Shown: positions 47,079-60,599 of the stretch, piece by piece
Position numbering within the stretch: position 1 is the stretch's first letter
Layout of the letters: each line of letters starts with the position of its first letter
Assembly (NCBI GenBank): GCA_025642075.2
Contig: JAODUO010001777.1
Location: forward strand, 1 to 64,000
Direction: 5' to 3'
Length of the DNA: 64,000 nucleotides
DNA from: Ridgeia piscesae
Lineage: Eukaryota; Annelida; Polychaeta; Sabellida; Siboglinidae
The notes under the pieces: model-generated
Seen by the model: only the letters and a program-made list of their open reading frames with translations
The model's database searches: none
Told to the model about the DNA's origin: nothing
Made by a program: the position numbers and the translations under genes

Positions 47079-48383
47079 GCCATAGCTTTATCTAGAGACC
47101 CGTCCACCCGTCATTTGGACAGGCAATTTCAAATATGGACGGAGGACATTTTTCGAAGACGGGTTACAATGCAGTGTGATAAGGCCCTGTCCTGGCAGTT
47201 TATATGACGGGTGTCACCGTGTCATCACTGGAATATAACGTGTTCTGTATCCCCCAGAAACAAATGTTTCCAGTACTGTGAATTCCTAGCATGGCGCTCA
47301 AAGATGCCTACCACCACACTATTCACGCGTACACGTAGCAGTAGCACAAGAAGCTCATTTTATGCCTACTCACAGCAACAGTCGTACATGTGGTTTCATT
47401 TGCTGCTAGAGGGGTCAAAGCAATGCGTTAACGCCCCAACAACCATTTCGCAAATAGCATACGTGATTGGTTAATTCCTTTGGGGTGTCACACGTCAATA
47501 ATAATGGGCATGAATTAACTAGTAACGCAAACTTCATAATATGGAAAATGCGCACTTTTCAAAGCGTCAAAATACATATAAATTACATATACATGAGGGA
47601 ATTTATATCCGTAATAAAATATACCAGTGTTATATGCCTGTATATTATTAACATTTCGACTTTTTGGCGTTTATGTCTGGAGTGACTCCCGGGAATGATC
47701 AACTTTAAAACGAAGTTTTTCACTGCAAAACTGACGCCAACTGTTACGGCAACACCTTCACCGCCGACGACATCGACTGCCACTGACTCGTTCACAGTAA
47801 CAGCCGATGTACATCGTGCTGATGTCCTCAATGAGGCTGCCGACGACGTCGTTACTGCTAGCGTGTCGCTGTCAGCCGAGAACGTTAGCCCGGCTACGGC
47901 CACGCCGGCTAGATTGGATGACACGATTACTGTCATCGCAGTAGAGCATATGTAATGACTTATTATTTTATTGATGTGTTGTAGTAATTGCGAAGGTAAA
48001 ATGGTGTACTTCGTTTATGATGATTTTACAGAATGTATTATTTTGTTATGAAGAGTATGGCAATGAGGTTGTTTTTGAAGATTTATTTATAATTTGTTGT
48101 AGACATGTAACATTGCTTGAGAGTACTGTATATAATGACTGTATAATTTCCTTAATTTTGTCATTTACACTGCGACATAATGTAACGTGTTTTTTTTTAT
48201 TATGCATGGTTGTAATAATTGAAAAATGTCATTAAATAGGACATTATTATATTATTGTGTTATCGCATATAAAAAATAAAATAAGATAGCATAGCAAAAA
48301 AAGGTCTTCCAAAATTGTAGACATGTATCATTAGGTTTTTACCCAAAGTTGTGACTGGCAAAAATTTGATCCTGCATAAAGCC
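47079..48383. other. Insertion between PLE copy 4 fragments
   Basis: 47,080-47,205 includes + strand SRDPSTRHLDRQ, which matches in inverse orientation the LamNT-like trace of block F (33,250-33,297). 47,206-47,640 is unassigned. 47,980-48,330 is AT-rich with nothing recognised. PLE residues are repeated on both sides (ANGYPEWALA at 46,960 and 48,395), so this is a rearrangement joining two overlapping PLE pieces rather than a simple insertion. Confidence 0.5.
47695..47955 (+). CDS. GC-rich Thr/Ala-rich ORF, 86 aa (unknown)
   Basis: ATG-started ORF with TPTVTATPSPPTTSTATDSF, then many Asp/Val/Thr. The region 47,730-47,940 is rich in CpG and clearly more GC-rich than its surroundings. No signal peptide or domain is recognised. 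The minus strand is also open over the same stretch, so the frame may reflect base composition alone. Confidence 0.3.
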   Translation: MINFKTKFFTAKLTPTVTATPSPPTTSTATDSFTVTADVHRADVLNEAADDVVTASVSLSAENVSPATATPARLDDTITVIAVEHM

Positions 48384-48593
48384 ATGCTGAGAGCCAACGG
48401 ATACCCAGAGTGGGCGCTTGCATCTCCGCCATCCAGTGCAAAAAGACCACCTAGCACGAACAACAACCCACAAAGACCTATGCTGGGACTACCATACGTG
48501 GCAGGATTATTAGAACAGCTTGGCCGGATTGATAAGTCACATAACATACACATATACCACAAGTTGGTGAACACCCTCCGCTCGATGGTACTA

Positions 48594-49784
48594 CAGTAGA
48601 ACCTGTCTTGTAGGGACACCTGTCGGGCCAAGCAAAAGTGTCCCTACATTGCAGGTGTCTCCTCGTCAGAGGGACATGAATTTTCCAAAAAATACCGCAT
48701 ATACAATCTTTATTTACATCCACATTACAACATACCTAAATCACATTTATGCCCACAGTTATAATACCCATACAAATGAAGTGTAATAATATCACATTTA
48801 ATATTACAGTAGAACCCCTCATTTAAGAGTGTTTTGTGTTAATTCAATTAAGTATTAAAATGCACAAAATACAACTTAGAAAATAGTAAAATGAGACGAC
48901 ACATTAACAACATTTTCATTTATTTTGTTTGTGACATGTTTCATTATAAGTTTAATTTTGAATAGTTTTTAATATTATTATCTGATTGTTATTTCAAATT
49001 TGGTCTGAGGGGCTAAAAAGGTGCTGCCACCTCACGGCGTCTGGGTAATCACGCTTCGGTCGCCATTTTGTTTATCGTTTCAGCGGCGCAAAACGATCAT
49101 TTACTTTCTGATCTAACCATGAAAACGACTTCTTACAACCGTCAAACTTCCTGTCTCATAACTTATATAGACATTACCATGCTAGGTTAAAAAGTAAATT
49201 CATTTAAATTCCTGTAAAGAATACAATTCACAAATCAGTATCGTGGCAACTCGACATCGCCGGCAACGCGCAGGCCGTGGATTACCGTGGTGTAACATCA
49301 GTATTTTATTGCGGCGTCACTACATAAATGAGCTTCAGAAATGTTTGTTTTATCCTAAACTAATATGAAACTTAGCATAAACTCAGTTACCCTATCTTAT
49401 GTTTGTTGTCGCTCGACATAACTAGAAACTTGGAGAAAAATAAAATAACTGGATAGATCGATTGTGAGCGGCTGTAAATTTAAATGGGTCACCAGTTGTG
49501 GGTCGAGATCCCGTGCGCTTTCTCCGTTCCCAGCATCCATTGTACTGAACAGGAAATGGTCGCCGCCATCTTTAAATATTATTGAAATATTTGTATCAAA
49601 ATGAAGTTAACTGTCCGCCCTAGCAGGTGAAAAATAACAAAAAATCGCTGTCCGCGTCCGCGTCCACCAGGTGGCCGCTCATCTCAGGGATATTTCCGTT
49701 GAAAAGCGATCTGGACATCGGAACACTGTCCGTACATAGCAGGTGGCCGCTCGTCGCGGGGGCCGCTGAAGACAGGTACTACTG
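48594..49784. mobile_element. 1.19-kb pogo/mariner-like MITE, TA target duplication
   Basis: The left end CAGTAGAACCTGTCTTGTAG and right end (complement CAGTAGTACCTGTCTTCAG) are inverted. PLE copy 2 has the undisturbed site GGTACTACACC, so the TA at 48,592 and 49,785 is a true 2-bp target duplication. Inside, CAGTAGAACCCCTCATTT at about 48,809 looks like a second, nested left end. 48,990-49,200 is GC-rich and homologous to 34,860-34,990 in reverse. No transposase frame is seen. Confidence 0.85.
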
Positions 49785-50028
49785 TACACCATAAAGACAA
49801 AACACCTAAAGAACACAGACGTGGAACCATCTATAACATCACATGTGACATCGACAGCAGCCACACATACATAGAGAACACTCAGCCAGAGATTCAAAGA
49901 ACATACAAACCTGGATAAACCAACAGGAGTAGGAGACCATTGTCGGGCCACAGGACACTCAGTGTCCACGAAGAACACTAAAGTACTGACCCGTTATTCC
50001 AACTGGCACAAGAGAAAAGTGAAGGAGG

Positions 50029-50133
<105 letters not shown>

Positions 50134-50344
50134 AACAAAGAGCCCCTACCATGAACAGAGACCAGGGATACCATCTGCCTGCCATCTACAACCAAATTAT
50201 CCCGCCGAAATCTGAGGCAACACACGTGACACCAGTATGTGAACAAGGCCCGTAGATGACTGGTCAAAACGTCATACTCATCATCGACAATTAAGTTCCA
50301 AAGTAAGTTAACTTATACTACAATTTTGAAGGTAGTTTTTAAAA

Positions 50345-50454
50345 ACAATTCTGGCTGGCCATTCCCCGGATCCACATAGTGTTACATCATGCCTTTGGTG
50401 CTTGCTCAGCCCATCCTACCACCTCGCATATCATTTTACTCAAGGGAAACACTG
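50345..50454 (+). mobile_element. 3' half of the CAGTGTTTCC-type MITE, unit D
   Basis: Same segment as in the other three units, ending CAAGGGAAACACTG before array 4. Confidence 0.65.
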
Positions 50455-53400
50455 CTAGCATATACAGTCACTACACCCCCAGTATATAGCTACAATACAG
50501 AGCAACTAACCAACTATACCCCTATTACACAGCTAGAATGAATACAAGGTGGATTCACCACCAATACACAGCTAGAATATACAGTCACTGTACCCCCAGT
50601 ACACAGCCAGAATACAGTCACTGTACCACCAGTACACAGCTAGGATACAGTCACTGTACCACCAGTACACAGCTAGAATACACAGTCACTGTACCCCAGT
50701 ACACAGCTAGAATACATAGTCACTGTACCCCCAGTACACAGCTAGAATACACAGTCAGTGTACCCCAGTACACAGCTAGAATACACAGTCATTGTACCAC
50801 CAGTACACAGCTAGAATACAGTCACTATACCCCCAGTACACAGCCAGAATACAGTCACTGTACCCCAGTACACACTACAATACACAGTCACTGTACCACC
50901 AGTACACAGCTAGAATACACAGTCACTGTACCCCCAGTACACAGCCAGAATACACAGTCACTGTACCACCAGTACACAGCTAGAATACACAGTCACTGTA
51001 CCATCAGTACACAGCTAGAATACACACTCACTGTACCCCCAGTACACAGCAAGAATACATAGTCACTGTACCACCAGTACACAGCTAGAATACACAGTCA
51101 CTGTACCCCAGTACACAGCTAGAATACACAGTCACTGTACCCACAGTACAAAGCTAGAATACACAGTCACTGTACCACCAGTACACACCTAGAATACACA
51201 GTCACTGTACCATCAGTACACAGCTAGAATACACAGTCACTGTACCACCAGTATACAGCCAGAATAAACAGTCACTGAACCCCCAATACACAGCCAGAAT
51301 ACAGTCACTGTACCCCTAGTACACAACTACAATACACAGTCACTGCACCACCAGTACACAGCTAGAATACAGTCACCATACCACCAATTCACAGCCAGAA
51401 TACACAGTCACTGTACAACCAGTACACAGCTAGAATACAGATTCACCGTACCCCAGTACACAGCTATAATACACAGTCAATGTACCCCCCAGTTCACAGC
51501 TAGAATACACAGTCACTGTACCACCAGTACACACAGAATACACAGTCACTGTACCCCAGTACACAGCTAGAATACAGTCACTGTACCACCAGTACACAGC
51601 CAGAATACACAGTCACTGTACCCCAGTACACAGCTAGAATACACAGTCACTGTACACCAGTACACAGCTAGAATACACAGTCACTGTACCCCAGTACACA
51701 GCTAGAATACACAGTCACTGTACAACCAGTACACAGCTAGAATACAGAGTCACTGTACCCCAGTACACAGCTAGAATACACAGTCACTGTACCCCAGTAC
51801 ACAGCTAGAATACACAGTCACTGTACCCCAGTACACAGCTAGAATACACAGTCACTGTACCCCAGTACACAGCTAGAATACACAGTCACTGTACCACAGT
51901 ACACAGCTATAATACACAGTCACTGTACCCAGTACACAGCTAGAATACACAGTCACTGTACCCCCAGTACACAGCTAGAATACACAGTCACTGTACCACC
52001 AGTACACAGCTAGAATACACAGTCACTGTACCCCCAATACACAGCTAGAATACAGTCACTGTACCCCAGTACACAGCTAGAATACACAGTCACTGTACCA
52101 CCAGTACACAGCCAGAATACAGTCACTGTACCACCAGTACACAGCCAGAATACACAGTCACTGTACCACCAGTACACAGCTAGAATACAGTCACTGTACA
52201 CCAGTACACAGCTAGAATACACAGTCACTGTACCCCAGTACACAGCTAGAATACATAGTCACTGTACCCCCAGTACACAGCTAGAATACACAGTCACTGT
52301 ACCCCAGTACACAGCTAGAATACACAGTCACTGTACCACCAGTACACAGCTAGAATACACAGTCACTGTACCACCAGTACACAGCTAGAATACACAGTCA
52401 CTGTACCACCAGAACACAGCTAGAATGCACAGTCACTGTACCCCAGTACACAGCTAGAATACACAGTCACTGTACCCCAGTACACAGCTAGAATACACAG
52501 TCACTGTACCACCAGTACACAGCTAGAATATACAGTCACTGTACCACCAGTACACAGCTAGAATACACAGTCACTGTACCCCAGAACACAGCTAGAATAC
52601 CAGTCACTGTACACCAGTACACAGCTAGAATACACAGTCACTGTACCCCAGTACACAGCTAGAATACACAGTCACTGTACCACCAGTACACAGCTAGAAT
52701 ACACAGTCACTGTACCCCAGTACACAGCTAGAATACACAGTCACTGTACCACCAGTACACAGCTAGAATACACAGTCACTGTACCACCAGTACACAGCTA
52801 GAATACACAGTCACTGTACCACCAGAACACAGCTAGAATGCACAGTCACTGTACCCCAGTACACAGCTAGAATACACAGTCACTGTACCCCAGTACACAG
52901 CTAGAATACACAGTCACTGTACCACCAGTACACAGCTAGAATACACAGTCACTGTACCACCAGTACACAGCTAGAATACACAGTCACTGTACCACCAGTA
53001 CACAGCTAGAATACACAGTCACTGTACCACCAGTACACAGCTAGAATACACAGTCACTGTACCCCAGTACACAGCTAGAATACACAGTCACTGTACCATC
53101 AGTACACAGCTAGAATACACAGTCACTGTACCACCAGTACACAGCTAGAATACACAGTCACTGTACCCCCAGTACACAGCCAGAATACAGTCACTGTACC
53201 CCAGTACACAACTAGAATACACAGTCACTGTACCACCAGTACACAGCTAGAATACAGTCACTGTACCACCAGTACACAGCCAGAATACACAGTCACTGTA
53301 ACCCAGTACACAGTTAGAATACACAGTCACTGTACAACCCAGTACACAGCTAGAATACAGATTCACGTACCCCAGTACACAGCTATAATACACAGTCAAT

Positions 53401-54814
53401 GTACCCCAGTTCACAGCTAGAATACACAGTCACTGTACCACCAGTACACAGCCAGAATACACAGTCACTGTACCCCAGTACACAGCTAGAATACAGTCAC
53501 TGTACCACCAGTACACAGCAGAATACACAGTCACTGTACCCCCAGTACACAGCTAGAATACACAGTCACTGTACAACCAGTACACAGCTAGAATACAGAG
53601 TCACTGTACCCCAGTACACAGCTAGAATACACAGTCACTGTACAACCACTACACAGCTAGAATACACAGTCACTGTACCCCAGTACACAGCTATAATACA
53701 CAGTCACTGAACCCCCAGTACACAGCTTGAATACACAGTCACTGTACCCCAGTACACAGCCAGAATACACAGTCACTGTACCCCTGTACACAGCTAGAAT
53801 ACACAGTCACTGTACCACAGTACACAGCTATAATACACAGTCACTGTACCACAGTACACGGCTAGAATACACAGTCACTGTACCCCCAGTACTCAGCTAG
53901 AATACACAGTCACTGTACCACCAGTACACAGCTAGAATACACAGTCACTGTACCCCAATACACAGCTAGAATACACAGTCACTCTACCCCCAGTACACAG
54001 CTAGAATACACAGTCACTGTACCACCAGTACACAGCCAGAATACAGTCACTGTACCACCAGTACACAGCTAGAATACACAGTCACTGTACCACCAGTACA
54101 CAGCTAGAATACACAGTCACTGTACAACCAGTACACAGCTAGAATACACAGTCACTGTACCCCAGTACACAGCTAGAATACACAGTCACTGTACCCCCAG
54201 TACACAGCTAGAATACACAGTCACTGTACCCCAGTACACAGCTAGAATACACAGTCACTGTACCACCAGTACACAGCTAGAATACACAGTCACTGTACCA
54301 CCAGTACACAGCTAGAATACACAGTCACTGTACCACCAGTACACAGCTAGAATGCACAGTCACTGTACCCCAGTACACAGCTAGAATACACAGTCACTGT
54401 ACCCCAGTACACAGCTAGAATACACAGTCACTGTACCACCAGTACACAGCTAGAATACACAGTCACTGTACCACCAGTACACAGCTAGAATACACAGTCA
54501 CTGTTCCACCAGTACACAGCTAGAATACACAGTTACTGTACCCCAGTACACAGCTAGAATACACAGTCACTGTACCCCAGTACACAGCTAGAATACACAG
54601 TCACTGTACCCCAGTACACAGCTAGAATACACAGTCACTGTACCACCAGTACACAGCTAGAATACACAGTCACTGTACCACCAGTACACAGCTAGAATAC
54701 ACAGTCACTGTACCAACAGTACACAGCTAGAATACACAGTCACTGTACCCCAGTACACAGCTAGAATACACAGTCACTGTACCCCAGTACACAGCTAGAA
54801 TACACAGTCACTGT
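50455..54814. repeat. 35-bp minisatellite array 4 (longest)
   Basis: About 4.36 kb, roughly 126 units. The distal third (52,250-54,814) is the most homogeneous and shows higher-order repetition: a block containing the rare unit CCAGAACACAGCTAGAATGC recurs at about 52,410 and 52,820, and a similar AATGC unit at 54,350. This points to recent unequal exchange. The 5' end is degenerate, as in the other arrays. Confidence 0.97.
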
Positions 54815-55110
54815 AACCAAGTGCTGGTTCGATACCAGGTTTTGTTCGATACCGATCGATACCTGAATTTTGTTCGATACTCGATACTCGAAACTTACGT
54901 TGTAAGTCTAATATTCACATAGAACACAGTTCCAAGCAGAAGCACAGTATGCAACAGAAGTAGTGCTGGTTCGATACCAGAATTCTTCGATATCGATCGA
55001 TATATTGTCGGTTCGATACCAGAACTCTTCGATATTGATCAATATATTGTCGGTTCGATACCAGAACTCTTCGATATCAATCAATACCAGAATTTTAGTT
55101 GATACTCACT
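54815..55110. repeat. GGTTCGATACC short repeats (hAT-like terminus)
   Basis: AGTGCTGGTTCGATACC occurs at about 54,830 and 54,963. TGTCGGTTCGATACCAGAAC then repeats at about 55,007 and 55,049, each followed by CTTCGATAT and ATCGAT-type palindromes. The pattern resembles hAT MITE ends, but I find no matching right end. Confidence 0.5.
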
Positions 55111-56329
55111 ACTGATGTTGTAAGTCTAATTCAGCATAGTATACACAATCCACTTAGACTAATGCCATAGAAAGACACATGTTTTTTCAGTAGTAGGGAA
55201 ATATGTCTATTTGTCATCAATTAATGCATGCTAGGCCTAAATGATGGCAATGTTTTGTTGATGCCACCTTGAAAATGCTTGATAATCATTCGCAATATGC
55301 ATATGTCTTCAGTTACAGTATGCTACAATATTGTCATGTGTCCAAAAGAGCTTACTATGTGAAGTATTGTCACTTGTCGTGCATCCAAGTCTTAGCGCAC
55401 ACTCTCAGCATCTATTGGTAACTACAGTACACCCATATTCCATTTTAAACTTAACCATCTAAACATACTAATTAATCATTTTATTATCATACAAACGACT
55501 AATATGCAATTTTCATTTTATTTCAATAAACAAACATCAGTTGTAACTGTTTCTTTATAAATTGATTGCTGTTGTAAAAAAGTACTAGTAATTGTAACAT
55601 TAAAATATACAGAAATTGCAATAAAACACCTAGTAATAAATAAATAAACAACATTGCACTGAATTATTTGAAATTAATAACATTACTTCACCACAGCTGT
55701 TTGCAAATACATACAGCATATAGCAGATTAATTAATTAATAAGTCTTACGGGATTGGGTTCAAGTTTTCTGGATTGCAGTGTATACAGATAATATGCATA
55801 CATGATACATAAATAGCCAGATTTAGCCAAATTAGACACAGTTGGCCTACGAGCGGCTCACCATTGGTACAGTCGACACACCATTGGCAGCCGGACAAAA
55901 ATCGTGCGGCCCGCAGGCGGTTGCCAAAGAAGGCCCGATAGTTTTGCAGCACTCGAGCCGCCCTCGACCCAATCTAATCTTTACAATACAATTAATAAAA
56001 AAACAGTTATAACAGTGAATGTCCAGCAGTGCTGGCACTATTATAAGTGATAGTTGTGTTTAACAATAACATATTATTTGTATGTTATGTTTCAGCTGTA
56101 CTTGTTGATGGTAATTTTAGAGGACACATTGACTTGAAATTAAGCTGCTATATAGTGTATTTGCAAACAACTGGGGTGAAGTACTGTTATTTATTTTAAA
56201 TAATTCAGTGCAAATAATTAATGTATTTGTCACTAGGTATTTTATTGCAGTTGTCTTTATTGTTTTAATATTATATTACAATTACTTTTCAGTTTTACAA
56301 CCGTAAAACAGCCAAACAAGTATGTTTTG
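55111..56329. other. Unassigned AT-rich DNA
   Basis: No convincing gene. A GC-richer patch at 55,840-55,970 is open on the minus strand for 63-68 codons in two frames, without recognisable family. Confidence 0.4.
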
Positions 56330-56715
56330 AAAATGTAAACTGATATGCATATATATGTAATATTTACAAATATTACCATCAACATGTATGAACAGTATGA
56401 TTAACTTAGAATCAGTGCTTGAAAACCTGCTCGCAAGTGATTTATTGATAATTTTTCAGTATCAATGGGTCCCTATTCTTCTTCTATACTGATATTGACA
56501 GTTACTTGTTATAATTTGTGTCTTTGGAATGGTTTATGTCTGGTAATAGTTTCGTAACAATATCTTCTAATCCACATTGACCTTTTAGGGTTGGAAGTTT
56601 GCTAATTTTAAAGAAATATAAAATGTAGCACATTTGGGTATGAGTATAGCTTCATAATTAAGATAGTCAAGCCAGTCATATTACTCTTATAATACACAAT
56701 GGTATGCATATATGT
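56330..56715. repeat. 350-bp dispersed repeat, copy 1 (others 61,345-61,700 and 61,705-62,060)
   Basis: Shared landmarks are AATCAGTGCTTGAAAACC, CTCGCAAGTGATTTATTGAT, TAACAATATCTTCTAATCC and AAATATAAAATGTAGCACAT. Copies 2 and 3 lie in tandem, and the third is much more diverged. The minus strand of copy 2 is open for 89 codons, but the frame is not kept in copy 1. Confidence 0.75.
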
Positions 56716-56719
56716 GCAC

Positions 56720-57620
56720 TATCTAGCAAAGCAAAACTAAATATTTATTTTAAAACTGAATGGAAATGAAACATGTACACATTTATCTGAATAGTAGATA
56801 AACTTGTATGCATGAGTCAGGCATGCATTCAGCATTCCATGTGTGGGGAATGTACACAGCTAACTAGTCAATTTGAACCCTTTTGTTTTCACTTTTTTAT
56901 CTATGAAAAATAAGTATGATCTATTGTTTCTTATTATTCAATATAATTGGGTTTTTTCAAAATGTTTTTTATAAAGCATTTCATTTATTAACAAACAAGA
57001 AATTTAAAAGCTTAAGGGCTATATTAGTAAACAAATTTAATTTGGTGGCAGAATTATCATCAATGAAAACATTCATTTTGCCATCTATAATATTATGTTT
57101 TTGCAACATATTGTTATATGTCTTAGAAGAGAAAAATCCAACAAATGCATTGTGACTCGCGTTACAATACCTTCTTTTTCGTGACTCGCGTTACACGTGA
57201 CTCACGTTACACATATTCAGTGTCCACTATCACAGTATAGATTCACTAGATATGGATATAGTTTGTATCATTTAATAAAGTATAAAAAGAAGGAGGAGAT
57301 TTATAATGGGCAGTCTCAGACTATCAAAGGCTGCTGTATGAAGTTAAAAATCTACAATTTTGTGACTTGTGTTACACAAAAATCACCACCTCATTGTACA
57401 AGCATCTCTTAAAAAATACAGAACAGACTCAGAAATATTACTGTCATAATACATGAGTTTAAGGCTATAAAAAATAACAGCAACTGAGCAAACCAAGAGA
57501 ATAACAGAAAACAGGGATATAAACGGCTACTAATTATTTACATTTCAGAAGAGTGAAATGTTGTCATTTCAGTGCTAATGGTTGGATATAGCATTTTCAC
57601 ATAAAGCATTGTGGAATGAT
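56720..57620. mobile_element. Old right part of the GGGCATTTCCATG element
   Basis: Diverged copy of about 8,620-9,560, including GTGACTCGCGTTAC at 57,152 and 57,181, GTGACTCACGTTAC at 57,197 and GTGACTTGTGTTAC near 57,361. Its right terminus is not found. It precedes a LamNT region, as in unit A, so the arrangement is ancient. Confidence 0.75.
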
Positions 57621-57855
57621 ATATTTATAGTTTGACAAGCACAACTGACTAAGTACAAGTACAAAAACCTAAGTACAAATTCAAGTTCAAGCACCGTAAA
57701 ATGCTATTAAATGAAAGTACATCTTTGTACAAGAATGTGATCCCAAGCTCTGATCATCTACAAGCACTGAAAAATGCTATTAAATTACAAATACTTGACG
57801 CTAAGTTTCCCACATGGTAGGTAAAGGAAGAAAATTAGAAAGAAGGCTTCCCTAC

Positions 57856-58430
57856 CTGTTGTCTTCCATCACCCCAGCCTGGTACCATCCATATGTCCAC
57901 TTTGAAGTAACTATCGATACACACTGCAGCCAGACTGTGGCCTTGTTCTGTTGACCCGCTGCTCATGAATTCTGGGAAAGGTGGCAATGCAGCTGCAGGC
58001 AAAATACCTCAGTGGCCACCACTGTGTTGATAGAAAGGTTCTTGTTTCAACGACTGTCGTGAGGGGTCACATGTCATCATTCATATTATCCAACAAATTG
58101 TCACGAGGACTGATGAATATCGCATGGATATTTCCAAGGACTAAGAAAATATAGGTCATGTTAAAGATCACGAACTGTGGATCTGCCACGCCACCTGGTG
58201 ACTGTATTGTAATCTCCAATTGCCAGTATGTTGTGAATTTCGAGTTCTGAAATGTGAAGTCCAGAATAGTGATTTGCGCTTTATCCACAAAGTAATCTGC
58301 AGGGTGGTTGGTTGTGGAACTGCAGTAACATATCTTGGAATCAAGTGATGTCGCACATCTGCTACTGTATGGAGTTGGCTCGATATTGTGTCCGCAAGTT
58401 GAAGTTACAGACCTCTAAGGTCCTGACTTG
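57856..58430 (-). pseudogene. LamNT gene region, oldest and most complete copy
   Basis: From 58,430 down the minus strand reads, after a CCTTAG acceptor, SVTSTCGHNIEPTPYSSRC, then CYCSSTTNHPADYFVDK, KFTTYWQLEITIQSPGG, PQFVIFNMTYIFLV and FISPRDN. About 30 codons on (one stop) comes TQWWPLRYFACSCIATF and SGCSVYR before a GACAACAG/GTAGGG donor at 57,856. These are the LamNT landmarks in order: STCG, C..C, HP..Y..D, TWWQSE, the SPRP strand, TW.P.QYFA..C, C.eY. It lacks the TAA shared by units A and C. Stops near 58,067 and in the last part suggest a pseudogene or wrongly guessed splice sites. Role in the family: extracellular matrix or guidance receptor module. Confidence 0.7.
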
Positions 58431-59080
58431 TTTCCCTGTATGTTCCAGCAAGTTCACAGACAGTGGATAACAATTTAAGCCTTTTCTGGATCGCACATCT
58501 ATTTGCACTAGAACTACGGTATGATCTAAATACACAAGAGTGCACACCCCGTATAAATCTGACTACATCATTAAAATCAGATGTTGACAATTTTCGCCAT
58601 CATAAGGAATTGTCCATTCACCAGCCCAACTTTATCTTGGCTGCTTGGAAGGTGTGACATTGCATGGATTGGAGATTCTGTGGAGTTCTCTCATGTTGTC
58701 CGTGTGGTGAAGACCGTTAGAATATCCAAAGTCATCCCCAGTCGTGTTGTCACTATGTCACCAATGTCACTGGTGACACATTGTGCTGAAACCAAACAAA
58801 CAAACTTAGGGTTAATCTCAAAAGTTGGCCTACTCCCCCAAATACATTATGGTTTTAGTATTGGTTTAAATCACCTTCACACTGACCAATATTTCAATGT
58901 TCTGGGACATGTAGTGTTTATGACCCCAAACATTTAAATGTCAGTGCCAATTTGCATTAATATATTTCTCTTACAAGATGGCACCACTGTACAACTGCTG
59001 TCCCACTGATATATCTGTAGTCATATTTGACCAAAACACACCAGGCTTTTATGCAGAATAAAATTGTTGCCAGTCCAAAA
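58431..59080 (-). pseudogene. Old copy of block E/F, with upstream LamNT-gene traces
   Basis: Minus strand LDHTVVLVQ and NCYPLSVN (about 58,440-58,540) and ENSTESPIHAMSH (about 58,660-58,700) parallel unit A. 58,700-59,060 matches 10,930-11,010 and 31,150-31,280 at lower identity. Confidence 0.45.
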
Positions 59081-60289
59081 CATTGTGGTGGTTGGGTAAG
59101 CAAATGCCCACGCATGCATGCAAACCTTGGTTTGGGAAAAAATTACTAGTTAGGTTTTCCTGGGGTAAGGGTTGGCTTCAGTAGAGCAACAAATTTAGGC
59201 CATGCAAGTTAAGAGATTAATGGGCAAAAAAGTAAAACGATTTGGTGTTATGCACCTAAAAGAGTTTATACAAACTAACCATACAATCAAAATTTTCACA
59301 TCAGTGATTTACTCAGTAAGTGGTCTTAACCTCATGGATCCTGAACCCTGACGTGTCGGTGTTTTACATTAGTGGGTACAACAATCGTTAGATGTCACTA
59401 TTTTTTTGCAGAAACTTCATCAATTATACCCGGATGTAGACAGGAGATTTACTGACAGTTTGACACCAAGTTTACAAATATCTATAAAGAAAAACAGTAC
59501 TTTCTAGCAAAATCAAACCAGCAGTCAATCGTAGATGTTTCACTATTCATATTAGCGATGTTCATGAGTAAGAACTGCAGTTGTTTAGTTCGCATGTCCG
59601 ATGATTTGGATGAAAATGTGAAGAAAAAAACCGCGATGTTGACAGCCATGTTTGACATCGGCAATATTTCAGTCGATTCTGAACTGTCAAATAACTGCGC
59701 ATTAGCCATAAAATAAAACTGATTTTCATGTATCTCATCATTCATCTTGTTTCTTATCTGGATTGTTGACATAAATAATATTCTGATTATTTTCAACATG
59801 TTTGTAGTCACACAACAGTAATTTTGATGACACAGTATAGGCAAATTTATTCTGATTTATACAATATAATTTTGTTTTGTACTTGCATGTGCTATATTAC
59901 ACATAGCACTTGTGATGGCAGTGTCATTTATTTCAATCCTGATTTGAGAAAGATAGGAACAACTTCTTGAGTGACATAAAATATAATCCCAATTGATGTA
60001 TGAGTGTTAGTTTTAGTGTTACTTATAGAAGACACCTTATATATTGCAATGATATAATAATTGATAATATAATTACTTATAATTATGGAGGAATCAACAA
60101 AACTTATTTTCATATTCATTGTCAGACATGTTGGACTATTTTTATGTAAATTATATATTAATTACTTTCAGTTAGTCATACAACAATGATGTGTACATCA
60201 ATGTATAGATAATTCATTTCTGGTTCAGATTATTACACTTTTATATAATGGTGATGAACAGTTTTTATGATACGGGTCATTACTAACCC
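59081..60289. other. Unassigned DNA with one two-way open stretch
   Basis: 59,470-59,718 is open on + (KQYFLAKSNQQSIVDVSLF, then MSDDLDENVKKKTAM) and also on the minus strand (59,482-59,844). Neither matches a family I know. The remainder is AT-rich with no signal. Confidence 0.35.
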
Positions 60290-60599
60290 ATGTCTGGTCA
60301 TAGTGTTGGGGCCCTCAGAAACTCAGGGCTTAAGAGGTTACAGTGGAAAAATCTAGCAAACCCACTGACACCAGGAACGGGACCATCCTGTTCGATGCAA
60401 CTAATCAAAGCTCAGCTTCTATCTGCACTGTGGAAAAGTAATACGTCACGGTGTCGTCTGCTGATTCAGCTGTCATAACAGAGAGCCAAGCAGTTAGTTA
60501 AAAGTGCCTTACGTCGGTTTACAACGAAATCGCGACAGCAATATGCCACATTGATCCTCATTTGCTTTCAGCAACAGTACTGGTTGCATCGTCAACTTT

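Noticed and set aside
48384..49800. Intron in PLE copy 4
   Set aside because: The interruption has inverted ends and a TA duplication, not GT-AG borders. It is a MITE insertion.
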